In this document: positions 1 through 7,775 of the stretch, piece by piece
How positions within the stretch are numbered: position 1 is the first letter of the stretch
Layout of the letters: each line of letters begins with the position of its first letter
Assembly: GCA_019637295.1 (NCBI GenBank)
Contig: JAHBVX010000003.1
Location: 310,001-374,000, forward strand
Direction of reading: 5' to 3'
Source: Polyangiaceae bacterium
GTDB lineage: Bacteria > Myxococcota_A > Polyangia > Polyangiales > Polyangiaceae
Length of the DNA stretch: 64,000 bases
The notes under the pieces: model-generated
What the model was told of the DNA's origin: nothing
Databases searched by the model: none
The model's input: only the letters and a program-made list of their open reading frames with translations
Program-made: the position numbers and the translations under genes

Positions 1-742
1 CGAGCAGCCGCAACACCGCCATCGCGGCGCCGAAGCCGTTGTCGATGTTCACCACCGTAACGCCTGCGGCGCAGCCCGTGAGCATGCCGCACAGCGCGGT
101 GACGCCGGCGAACGCAGCCCCATAGCCGATGCTCGTCGGAACGGCGATGACCGGGCACGCGACCAGCCCGCCGACGACGCTGGGAAGAGCGCCTTCCATG
201 CCCGCGACGACGATCACCGCAGGCGCGGCTGTCAGTACCTCGAGTGAGCCGAAGAGTCGGTGGATGCCGGCGACGCCAACGTCGAACACCCGCACATGTG
301 GGACCCCAGCCATGCGCAGGGTCTCCGCTGCCTCCTCGGCGACGGGCAAGTCGCTGGTCCCCGCGGTGACCAGGGCGACAGGAACGTCGGTGCGCTGCGG
401 GATGGGCGCGTGCTCGTAGGTGGCCACGCCCGCGATCGGGTGTAGCTGCAGCGCTGGCAACAGCTCGCGGACGGCGGCGCCCTGCTCGGGGGACAAACGC
501 GTAATGAGCACGTTCTGCTCCGCTTCGACCAGACGCCGGGCGATGCCCGCGATCTGCTCGGGCGTCTTCCCGAGCCCCAGTACCACCTCGGGCAGCCCTT
601 GGCGCAAGGAGCGATGGTGGTCGACCCGTGCGTAGCCCAGATCCGCATAGGGCAGGTGCTTGAGCGCCCCGAGCACGTCCTCGACGGAACGCCCGCCGGA
701 TTGCAGCTCCATCAGCAGAGCTCTGAGCTTGTCTTGATCCAC
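1..742 (-). CDS. larB: LarB, nickel-pincer cofactor carboxylase/hydrolase, C-terminus cut by window edge
   Basis: LarB carboxylates nicotinic acid adenine dinucleotide and hydrolyses it to the pyridinium dicarboxylate precursor of the nickel-pincer nucleotide cofactor. The reading frame enters the window open at base 1 and gives 247 residues, close to the usual 250, so only a few C-terminal residues are missing. It shows the AIR-carboxylase-like core and the family motif GCAAGVTVVNIDNG; its cysteine (residue 224) matches the conserved LarB active-site cysteine. The start is GTG at 742, chosen because GGAGG lies six bases upstream. larC, larE and a lactate racemase gene are not in the window. 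The gene is divergent from the membrane protein at 863. Confidence 0.9.
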   Translation of the reverse strand, partial: MDQDKLRALLMELQSGGRSVEDVLGALKHLPYADLGYARVDHHRSLRQGLPEVVLGLGKTPEQIAGIARRLVEAEQNVLITRLSPEQGAAVRELLPALQLHPIAGVATYEHAPIPQRTDVPVALVTAGTSDLPVAEEAAETLRMAGVPHVRVFDVGVAGIHRLFGSLEVLTAAPAVIVVAGMEGALPSVVGGLVACPVIAVPTSIGYGAAFAGVTALCGMLTGCAAGVTVVNIDNGFGAAMAVLRLL

Positions 743-862
743 GAAACCTCCGAGGAGCGATGTAGAACACGACCCTGCTTGCCGCAATGCCCAGCGCCCG
801 GCGCCAACCGTGAGGGCTCTCGGGTCGCGCCGCCGTGCTACCGTGCGCCCGGGTTACGACGG

Positions 863-1402
863 ATGCCCCTTGCTTCCCTGCCCCTGCTCGGCTTGCTCGC
901 CGGTCTCGTGTTCGCGTCGGCCGCGGGAGAGTCACGTGGGCACCCGGCGATCCTGGCTCGCGCGCTGGTTCTGGGCGCGGCCTTCGGGCTGCTGCTGCTC
1001 GGTCCATGCGCGGCATTCCTGGTGGCGATCGCGCCCGACTGGTCGCTAGCCTACCTGCTGGATAGCCGTCGCGTACCCAGCCTCGCGTTCATGCTCTGGG
1101 TGCTAGCCGTGACGGCCTGTGTCCCGCTGGGGACGTGGCTCGGGAGCAGCACGCCGGCGCTACGCCGGCGGCAGCTGGTGCTGCAGGGCGTGGCGGTTCT
1201 CGTCATCGCGGTCGTCGCGATCGTCGCGGCTACCCTGCCCCGCCTCGCGGTGCTGGCGACCTTCGCGCAGTACCAGGGTAAGTTCGGCGTCCGCCCGTTG
1301 GCCGGTAGCCCGCTCGGCTACGGCCTGGTTTGGCTCTCGGCCCTGCTCGTGGGCGGCGCCGCGTTCACGTTCCGGGCCATCGTCAAGCGAGTGACCAGCT
1401 GA
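863..1402 (+). CDS. Small multi-pass membrane protein of unknown function
   Basis: A 179-residue protein dominated by about five hydrophobic segments (roughly residues 3-20, 32-57, 73-91, 105-130 and 150-170) joined by short loops; the C-terminus ends in basic residues. No family is recognised. The frame is open upstream to 599, but that part overlaps larB on the other strand and is not hydrophobic, so the ATG at 863 directly before the first membrane segment was chosen. It ends 65 bases before tldE and may be transcribed with it. Confidence 0.65.
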   Translation: MPLASLPLLGLLAGLVFASAAGESRGHPAILARALVLGAAFGLLLLGPCAAFLVAIAPDWSLAYLLDSRRVPSLAFMLWVLAVTACVPLGTWLGSSTPALRRRQLVLQGVAVLVIAVVAIVAATLPRLAVLATFAQYQGKFGVRPLAGSPLGYGLVWLSALLVGGAAFTFRAIVKRVTS

Positions 1403-1467
1403 GAAGCGAAGACCGGCTGTCGGGAATTGACGTCAGGGTCGCGTGGCCTCACGGTGCCCGTCGTCTC

Positions 1468-2829
1468 ATGAAGGACTCGGAACGACAGCTGATCACTCTG
1501 GCAGAGCGCCTGGTGGACGACGCCCTCGGGGGCGGAGCGCAGTTCGCTGACGCGACCGCCCACGCTGGCTGGGAACTGAGCGCGAAGGTTCGCCTGGGCG
1601 AGCCCGAGTTGGTCGAGGAGGCGGGCACTCGCAGCGTCTCGCTGCGAGTCATGCGCGATCAGCGGGTCGCCATCACCGCCACCAGCGATTTGACGGAAGC
1701 GGGTCTGCAGCGCGCGGTGGCCGACGCCCTCGCGCTGTTGGAGCTGACGGAGCCGGACCCCTGCGCCGGTCCGGCGGACCCGAGCGAGCTCGCCAGCCCA
1801 CCCTTCCCCGAGCTCGAGCTGTATGACGAGGCGGTGGCTGGCATCGACGCGGACGAGGCCCTACGTCGCGCGACCGCTGCCGAACGCGCCGCGCTCGCTC
1901 ACGACGCGCGCCTCACGCTGAGCGACGGCGCCAGCTTCTCGCGCACCCAGAACACCATCGCCACTGTCCTCAGCACCGGCTTTCGAGGCGCGTTCACTAC
2001 GTCCTACGCGTCCCTCGTGGTCTCCCCCGTCGCGGAGGACACCGGCGGCAAGAAGCGGCGGGGCTTCTACTGGACGGGCGGGCGCCACCTCACCCAGCTC
2101 GAGGATCACGAGGCGGTTGGGATCGAGGCAGCCCGCCGCACGCTTCAGAAGCTGGGCGCACGCAAGGTGGCGACCGGAGAGGCGCCCGTCGTGTTCGATC
2201 CGGACGTCGCCGCCTCGCTGATCGGCACCCTCGCGGGGTGCCTGTTGGGCAGCAGTATTTGGCGCAAGTCGAGCTACCTACTCGAGCGCGAGGGCACCCT
2301 CGTCGCCAGCCCGCTCTTGACCATCGTGGACGACCCCCTGCGCCCGGGTGCGCCGGGCTCGCGACCGTTCGACGGTGAGGGGCTGCCCTCTCGCCGGACG
2401 GTTGTCGTCGACAAGGGTCGGCTCGAGACGTACCTGCTCGACTGCTACAGCGCCCGCAAGCTGGGCCGCAAGTCCACCGGGAGCGCGTCTTCGGGCAGTA
2501 CCACCGTGACCCCCACCACGACCAACTTCATCGTAGCGCCCGGCGAGCAGACGCGTGAGGCGCTGATCGCGTCGGTGAAGCAAGGCCTGTACGTGACCGA
2601 CATGATGGGGTTCGGCTTCAACGCGGTCACTGGCGACTACTCCCGGGGCGCCTCGGGGTTTTGGATCGAGAACGGCGAGCTCGCCTACCCAGTCTCGGAG
2701 ATCACGGTGTCGTCCAATCTCGACGCGATGCTGAAGGGCATCGACGCCGTGGCCAACGATCTGGAGTTCAAGCGCAGCACGGTCGCGCCCACGCTGAAGG
2801 TCGATCGTATGACCATCGCCGGCGAGTGA
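1468..2829 (+). CDS. TldE/PmbA-type metalloprotease-family protein
   Basis: 453 residues with the TldD/PmbA fold across the whole length. The C-terminal half carries typical signatures of the family: the stretch around LLGSSIWRKSSYLLEREG, the GLPSRRTVV segment, a serine/threonine-rich loop, and GDYSRGASGFWIENGE. No HExxxH zinc motif is seen, which fits the TldE (PmbA) half of the TldD/TldE heterodimer rather than the catalytic TldD half. TldD/TldE degrade or trim leader peptides and unfolded peptides in the cytoplasm. No tldD lies nearby. The ATG at 1468 is used because upstream sequence in this frame overlaps the preceding gene. Confidence 0.85.
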   Translation: MKDSERQLITLAERLVDDALGGGAQFADATAHAGWELSAKVRLGEPELVEEAGTRSVSLRVMRDQRVAITATSDLTEAGLQRAVADALALLELTEPDPCAGPADPSELASPPFPELELYDEAVAGIDADEALRRATAAERAALAHDARLTLSDGASFSRTQNTIATVLSTGFRGAFTTSYASLVVSPVAEDTGGKKRRGFYWTGGRHLTQLEDHEAVGIEAARRTLQKLGARKVATGEAPVVFDPDVAASLIGTLAGCLLGSSIWRKSSYLLEREGTLVASPLLTIVDDPLRPGAPGSRPFDGEGLPSRRTVVVDKGRLETYLLDCYSARKLGRKSTGSASSGSTTVTPTTTNFIVAPGEQTREALIASVKQGLYVTDMMGFGFNAVTGDYSRGASGFWIENGELAYPVSEITVSSNLDAMLKGIDAVANDLEFKRSTVAPTLKVDRMTIAGE

Positions 2830-2842
2830 CGGGACGCCCGGC

Positions 2843-4276
2843 TCACTCGAAGCCGTTGGGCAGCCCCGGCGACGCGCCGGGCGGGCCGTGCGGGAGAAGT
2901 CCCGCGGCATCGTCATCGAAGGCCCCCTTTCGCCGAGCTATGCTGCGACCCGCCTTGCTCGCCGAGCGCGCGGGAAAGCGAGAGACGAGCTCGCCGTCCG
3001 GGCGAGACAGCGTGATGGGTTCGCCGCCGTTGGCCAGGCCGTTCTTCCCCAACTGCGCGACGCGCACCAGGACCGTGGCGGCGGCCGGCGGGTGGTCCAC
3101 GACCGAGTCAGCGTCGAAGTCGTGACGCACCACCAGCGCGAAGGCCCCGGGCTCGAGCAGCGCCGCTTCCAGCGGGTACTCGGCAGCTCCGTCCGAGAGG
3201 CGATAACCCTCGAGGGCGACGGGCACGAGGCCATCGTTGTACAGCTCGACCCACTCTTGCGCCGGCTCCGGGCCCACTGGGTTCGCCATCACTTCGCTCA
3301 CGACCACGCGCGCCCGGGGCTCGCTGGTCACTACATCGACGCCCCGACTACGCTCGACTCCGGTGGCGTCGGCGCTGAAGGTCTCGACGCGGTATGCCTG
3401 ACTCGGCGAGAGCCCGCCGATCACCTGGCGCGCTGCCGGACTCAGCGCGAAGGACTCTTGTCGACCTGCGACCGACACCATCCACAACGCCGCGACTCGC
3501 TGCTGAGTGAACACGAGCCGGTCGTCCTCGACAGCGAGGCACGCCAGCTCGAGGTCGTGCGTGTCCGCGGGGCAGGGCGGCGACTCCGTCCAGACCGGGT
3601 CCCCCGGCGAGAGCAGGCTGGGCTCGAGCACGCTCCCGCCCACGGCGAGCGGCGCGAGGGCGGACAGGCTGAGCGGCTCCTCGGGACGCAGGCCGACGCA
3701 GCCGGCGCCGAGGTGCGGGCCGAAATCCGCCACCGACGCCCAGATCGGATCGCCGCCGGGGACGAGCGTGAGCGACTGAGCTGGCAGCGGGCCTGGCGGC
3801 GCTTGGTCACCGCAGAACAACGCCAGGCTGACGGCCGAGGGCATGGCAGCGAGCGGCCAGCGCCGAGACAGCGGGCTTCGGTCACCCTCGCGGACGACGA
3901 TCGGGGCTAGCGTGCCTGCGCCCACCCGCACCAGCGAGTAGCGCTCGAGAGGGACCAGGGGTGCAAGCGGAGCTATGACCCACCCAGCCTGCTCGCGGTA
4001 GCCGACGGTTTCGACACGACGCTCGAGCAACGTCTTGGGCAAGTCGGCGCGACGCACCCGGCCCTCATGGTAACGACTGAGCTCGCCGGCGAAGAGCAGC
4101 ACCGCCTCCTCGTCACCTTGAACGTAGCTCATCCGGAGACGCACGACGCTCGGTGCAGCGTCGAGCGACCCGTCCGGAAGCACCTCGACGTCTTTGCGTG
4201 GGCCCCGTGGCTGGGGCGCGGCCAGGTCAACAGCGCACGCGGAACACAGCGCGACCCACAGCAGCAATGCTCGCAT
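2843..4276 (-). CDS. Secreted or lipid-anchored protein with C-terminal lamin-tail domain
   Basis: 477 residues. The N-terminus has a short hydrophobic signal followed by cysteine (LCSAC, C14), a weak lipobox. The middle region, about residues 45-310, is Ig/fibronectin-like beta-rich sequence of no clear family. Residues about 322-440 form a lamin-tail domain (VVSEVMANP, then EWVELYNDG, VALEGYRLSDG and later ITLSRPDGE). Such domains occur on extracellular proteins of many bacteria and are thought to mediate surface or nucleic-acid attachment. The gene converges on tldE and is divergent from the HTH gene at 4306, leaving only about 30 bases between the starts. Confidence 0.75.
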   Translation of the reverse strand: MRALLLWVALCSACAVDLAAPQPRGPRKDVEVLPDGSLDAAPSVVRLRMSYVQGDEEAVLLFAGELSRYHEGRVRRADLPKTLLERRVETVGYREQAGWVIAPLAPLVPLERYSLVRVGAGTLAPIVVREGDRSPLSRRWPLAAMPSAVSLALFCGDQAPPGPLPAQSLTLVPGGDPIWASVADFGPHLGAGCVGLRPEEPLSLSALAPLAVGGSVLEPSLLSPGDPVWTESPPCPADTHDLELACLAVEDDRLVFTQQRVAALWMVSVAGRQESFALSPAARQVIGGLSPSQAYRVETFSADATGVERSRGVDVVTSEPRARVVVSEVMANPVGPEPAQEWVELYNDGLVPVALEGYRLSDGAAEYPLEAALLEPGAFALVVRHDFDADSVVDHPPAAATVLVRVAQLGKNGLANGGEPITLSRPDGELVSRFPARSASKAGRSIARRKGAFDDDAAGLLPHGPPGASPGLPNGFE

Positions 4277-4305
4277 GAGGCTGGTTCGGCTGGAGGTAGG
4301 GCGCG

Positions 4306-4686
4306 TTGCGCGAAAAGTGCTCCATCGGACCGGAAGATGCCCTACCCTCCACCGTCGTGTCCCCCGACGAGGTCAAACGGCTGAGGAAGGAGCTCGCGAT
4401 CACGGGCCGCCAGCTCGCGCAGGCGGTCGGCGTGGACGACAACACCGTGTTCGCCTGGGAGTCCGGCGAGCAGTTTCCCACCAAGCGCTACGTCGACAAG
4501 ATGCAGGCGCTGCTAGCAGCCGGTGCCGACGCATTCCCCGGCAAGCGGCCGAACGCGCGAGCCACGGGCGTCGCCCGGCTGCGTGACCCGGAGCTGTGGG
4601 ACGTCTTCGCCAAGCTCGTCGCCCACCCGGCGCTGCTCGAGCAGGTGCGCAAGTTGGCGGCCGAGTTTCCGACGCCAGAAGACTGA
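4306..4686 (+). CDS. Small HTH (XRE-like) DNA-binding protein
   Basis: 126 residues. Residues about 18-75 form an XRE-type helix-turn-helix: DEVKRLRKELAITGRQLAQ followed by VDDNTVFAWESGEQFP, the pattern of plasmid-type phage repressors with the recognition helix at NTVFAWE. The C-terminal 45 residues are helical with no known domain. The TTG at 4306 lies nine bases after GGAGG; an alternative is GTG at 4357, which starts right before the HTH but has no Shine-Dalgarno. Its 5' end nearly abuts the divergent lipoprotein gene, so it may regulate that gene, but this is inference. Confidence 0.7.
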   Translation: MREKCSIGPEDALPSTVVSPDEVKRLRKELAITGRQLAQAVGVDDNTVFAWESGEQFPTKRYVDKMQALLAAGADAFPGKRPNARATGVARLRDPELWDVFAKLVAHPALLEQVRKLAAEFPTPED

Positions 4687-4727
4687 GCAAGAGCCTTGGC
4701 GGCTCGTGAGCCGCGCTTCAGCTCTCT

Positions 4728-5930
4728 TCAATCGTCGTCGTCGTCGTCGTCCTCGTCGTCGTCCTCGTCGTCCTCGGCGTCCTCGGCGTCCTCGTCGTCC
4801 TCGGCGTCCTCGTCGTCCTCGTCGTCGTCCTCGTCGTCCTCGGCGTCCTCGTCGTCCTCGTCGTCCTCGGCGGAGTCGGCGGCCACGTTCGGCCCACCGT
4901 CGTCGTCCGACCCGCTGCTCGGTTCGTCGTCCTCGAGGGCCGCCGCCGCGGGCGCGGCGTCCGCCCCGCCGGACTCGTCCGCCACCGTCGGCAACTCCTC
5001 CGGAGCTTCCTCGCCGGTCTCCTGCTCGAACACGACCTTCGATTCGTCGCTCAGCTCGGTAAACTCCTTGAGGGTGGGCAGGTCTTGCAGCGACCGCATG
5101 TTGAACAGCTCGAGGAACGCGGGCGTGGTTCCGTACAACATGGGCCGACCCGGCTCGTCCTTCTTGCCGATGATGCGGATCAGCTCGCGCTCGAGCAGTC
5201 CCTTGAGCACCGGCCCCGTGTCCACGCCTCGAATGTCGTCGATTTCCGGGCGCGTGATCGGCTGTCGGTAGGCCACGATGGACAGGGTCTCGAGCTGCGC
5301 GCGCGACAATCGCACCGGCCGCTGGGCGAGGAACGAGCGCACGGTCGTGGAGTAGGTGGGGTTGGAGCGAAACGCATAGCCCCCCGCGACCTCTTCGATG
5401 CGCATGCCCCGGGACTCGTGCTCGCTGCGCAGCTCCGACAAGAGCTCCTCGGTGCGTTTGCGATCGATGCGGGCCGCGCGCGCCAGCTCCTTGAGCTCGA
5501 GCGGGCGGTCGCTGACGAACAACAGGGCCTCGATCAACCCCTTCAGGTAAGCCTGGGTGTCCTCGACGGTGCTCTCGTCCACCGGGTCCGTCTGCGCAGT
5601 GATGACCGAGTCCTCGAGCGGCTCGGACCCCGGGGGCACGGGCGCCCGGTCGTCGACCCAAGTCTTGCGGTCAGCGTCGTCCTCGACTGCCGCCTGCTCG
5701 TCCGGCGCCGCCTGCTCGTCCGGCGCGGCGTGCTCGCCCGATGGCGGCCCGCCGTCGGCGTCTTCCGGCTCGGCGGGTTCGGGTGACGCGGGGGCCGCGG
5801 CGCTCGAGTCGGGCTCGGCCTCTCGGACACCGGCCTTGCGCAGCCGCGGTGTGGTCACTGTCTTGACGGGTGCGGGCGCGGATTTCGGCTTCTTCACGTG
5901 GGTTCGTCGCTTTGCCATCGGGCGGGTCAT
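4728..5930 (-). CDS. scpB: ScpB, segregation and condensation protein B, with long acidic tail
   Basis: ScpB binds ScpA and Smc in the bacterial condensin complex. Of 400 residues, about 150-325 form the paired winged-helix core (LKGLIEALLFVSDRPLE, VRLSRAQLETLSIVAYRQP, DTGPVLKGLLERELI, GRPMLYGTTPAFLELF). The first 140 residues are a lysine then proline/acid-rich extension absent from typical ScpB (about 190 residues), and the last 80 are Asp/Glu-rich, ending in an almost pure D/E run. The start ATG at 5930 overlaps the scpA stop (ATGA), indicating translational coupling. The tail is encoded by an imperfect triplet repeat, annotated separately. Confidence 0.92.
   Translation of the reverse strand: MTRPMAKRRTHVKKPKSAPAPVKTVTTPRLRKAGVREAEPDSSAAAPASPEPAEPEDADGGPPSGEHAAPDEQAAPDEQAAVEDDADRKTWVDDRAPVPPGSEPLEDSVITAQTDPVDESTVEDTQAYLKGLIEALLFVSDRPLELKELARAARIDRKRTEELLSELRSEHESRGMRIEEVAGGYAFRSNPTYSTTVRSFLAQRPVRLSRAQLETLSIVAYRQPITRPEIDDIRGVDTGPVLKGLLERELIRIIGKKDEPGRPMLYGTTPAFLELFNMRSLQDLPTLKEFTELSDESKVVFEQETGEEAPEELPTVADESGGADAAPAAAALEDDEPSSGSDDDGGPNVAADSAEDDEDDEDAEDDEDDDEDDEDAEDDEDAEDAEDDEDDDEDDDDDDD
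4733..4870. repeat. Imperfect GAC/GAG/GAT triplet tract in the 3' end of scpB
   Basis: On the plus strand this is a run of gtc, ctc and cgg/cgt triplets; on the coding strand it encodes only Asp, Glu and occasional Ala. The unit is irregular, with recurrent short blocks such as GACGAGGACGCC. Such tracts are prone to length change by slippage. Confidence 0.85.
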
Positions 5931-6898
5931 CCAGTCACTGGTTCCGGATCGGGCGTCTCGGGCGGCTCGCTGGCGGGCGGCCGGGCCGAGACCGGCTCCT
6001 GGTGCGCCGCTGCCGGGGGCTCGAATGAGCTGTCGCCCCACTCCCCAGCGGTCGCCGGCGAGTCGTCATCGCTCACCGCCAACTCGATGGTGATGGGACC
6101 GAGCGCCTCGGCTTGGGCCAGCCGCGTCATGCGCAGGCGCGTCATTTCGAGCAGCGCCAAGAAAGTGAGGATCAGATCCGCCCGCGAGCGCTGACCCTCG
6201 AACAGCTCCTCGAAGGAGAGCCTCGCCCGCTCCCGCAGGCGGTCAGCCAGCTCGTTGATCCGATCCGAAATCGAGAAACGCTCCAGCTCGATCTCGTGGT
6301 CGATCACGGTCTTGGCGCGCGCCAATATGCCCTGGAATGCGTCGAGCAACTTGAACAGGCTGATGGGCGCCAGCGGCGCTTGCCCGTCCACTTCGGGCGC
6401 GGGCACTCCGCGCGAAAAGATGTCGCGACCAAACACGCTGCGGCCACCCAGATCCGCGGCGGCATGCTTGTACTTCTGGTACTCGAGCAGGCGCCTTACC
6501 AGATCCGCGCGAGGATCGAGCTCCGCGTCGTCTGACTCCTCGTCGTCGTCGGGGGCGCTCGGCAAGAGCAGCTTGGACTTGATGTGGGTCAGCGTCGCCG
6601 CCATCACGAGGTACTCGCTCGCGATGTCGATGTTCAGCTCCTGCATCAACAGGATGTACTCGACGTACTTCTCGGTCACGAACCCGATGGGGATGTCGAG
6701 GATGTCGATCTCGTGCTGCTGGATCAGGTGCAAGAGCAGGTCGAGGGGTCCCTCGAAGTTCGGGAGCTGGACCGAGTAGGTCACGCCTCCTCGAGGCAGT
6801 CCGACCTCCTCGCCGCGCGTCTTCTTGAGCTGAGGCCCGGCGGCGGCCGCGACCGCGTCCGCCGACTCGGTGTCGCTCCCGTCGGTCGACTCGCTCAC
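5927..6898 (-). CDS. scpA: ScpA, segregation and condensation protein A
   Basis: The kleisin subunit that bridges Smc heads with ScpB. 323 residues. The N-terminal Smc-binding domain is clear at residues about 40-120 (YSVQLPNFEGPLDLLLHLI, then DIPIGFVTEKYVEYI), and the C-terminal winged helix is seen near residues 225-290. It starts with GTG at 6898, overlapping the stop of the upstream M50 protease (GTGA), and its own stop overlaps the scpB start, so the three genes form one coupled operon. The C-terminal 40 residues are a proline-rich extension. Confidence 0.93.
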   Translation of the reverse strand: MSESTDGSDTESADAVAAAAGPQLKKTRGEEVGLPRGGVTYSVQLPNFEGPLDLLLHLIQQHEIDILDIPIGFVTEKYVEYILLMQELNIDIASEYLVMAATLTHIKSKLLLPSAPDDDEESDDAELDPRADLVRRLLEYQKYKHAAADLGGRSVFGRDIFSRGVPAPEVDGQAPLAPISLFKLLDAFQGILARAKTVIDHEIELERFSISDRINELADRLRERARLSFEELFEGQRSRADLILTFLALLEMTRLRMTRLAQAEALGPITIELAVSDDDSPATAGEWGDSSFEPPAAAHQEPVSARPPASEPPETPDPEPVTG

Positions 6899-7581
6899 GA
6901 GAGCCCTCCCCACACCCAGAGTCCGAACAGGGACTGGAGCCCCCCGCTGATGAAGCCTACCGGGCGTTCGATGAGCACCCCGCGCAGCGTGTCGGAGTAG
7001 AGCACGAGCAAGAGGAGGAGAACCGACATGGGCGCGAGCATTTCCTGAAGGCGATCGAGACTCCGAGGCAAGAGCCGGCTGCCGTCCAGCGGCGGGATGG
7101 GCAGCAGGTTGAACACCGCCAGCCCGACGTTGACCACGAACATCGCGCGCAGCAGATACACCATGCCGCCGCGTCCGTCCTGAGCAATCAGGACATCGGG
7201 CGAAATACGCGAAATCGCGGCGAGGATCGCGATGCTGAGCACCGCCAGGACGAGGTTGGACAGGGGGCCGGCGAGCGCAACGAGGGTCATCGCGCTGCGC
7301 ATGGAGAGCCGCCGGGTGAAGCGCACGGGCGTCACCTGCACCGGGCGCGCCCAACCGATGAAGGAGAAACCGCCGAAGGCGGCCGCCACCACCGGCACCA
7401 GCAGCGTCCCGAAGAAGTCGTAGTGTTCTAGCGGCGACAGCGTCAGTCGACCCTGTCGGCGCGGTGTGTCGTCGCCGAGTCGATCCGCCACCCAGGCGTG
7501 GGAGAACTCGTGAACGCTCAGCGACAGCACCATGGGCACTAGGTTGAGCACGATGCGGGGGACGAGATCCGTCGGAAGCAC
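6895..7581 (-). CDS. Site-2-protease-type zinc metalloprotease (M50, membrane)
   Basis: 228 residues with about five membrane segments. The zinc-binding HEFSH motif is at residues 24-28 and the second conserved motif, NLLPIPPLDG, near residue 150, as in the short M50B family (FtsH-like Rip proteases without a PDZ domain). These enzymes cut substrates inside the membrane. A small M50 protease in front of scpA-scpB is a common arrangement in bacteria, though a functional link is not established. The GTG at 7581 fits the family's N-terminus; the frame stays open to 7686, so a longer form is possible. Confidence 0.85.
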   Translation of the reverse strand: MLPTDLVPRIVLNLVPMVLSLSVHEFSHAWVADRLGDDTPRRQGRLTLSPLEHYDFFGTLLVPVVAAAFGGFSFIGWARPVQVTPVRFTRRLSMRSAMTLVALAGPLSNLVLAVLSIAILAAISRISPDVLIAQDGRGGMVYLLRAMFVVNVGLAVFNLLPIPPLDGSRLLPRSLDRLQEMLAPMSVLLLLLVLYSDTLRGVLIERPVGFISGGLQSLFGLWVWGGLS

Positions 7582-7775
7582 AGGGGGGCGAGAGCCTATA
7601 CGGCCACGGCCAGCGGGTTCAACCCGGCGCCCCGAGAAGACCGTTTTGGCCCAACACCCGGGCAACGGTGAGCGCCCCTGCCACAACGATGTCGCGGCTC
7701 GCTGGCCGCTGCGGATCCGGCGAGGCCCGCCAAATCAGCGTTCGCCAAACGCCAGCGCTGCTAGACTGAACGCGG

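Noticed and set aside
4523-5062. Long Arg/Pro- or Ser-rich frames opposite the scpB tail
   Set aside because: They mirror the triplet repeat of the acidic tail; no domain, no ribosome-binding site.
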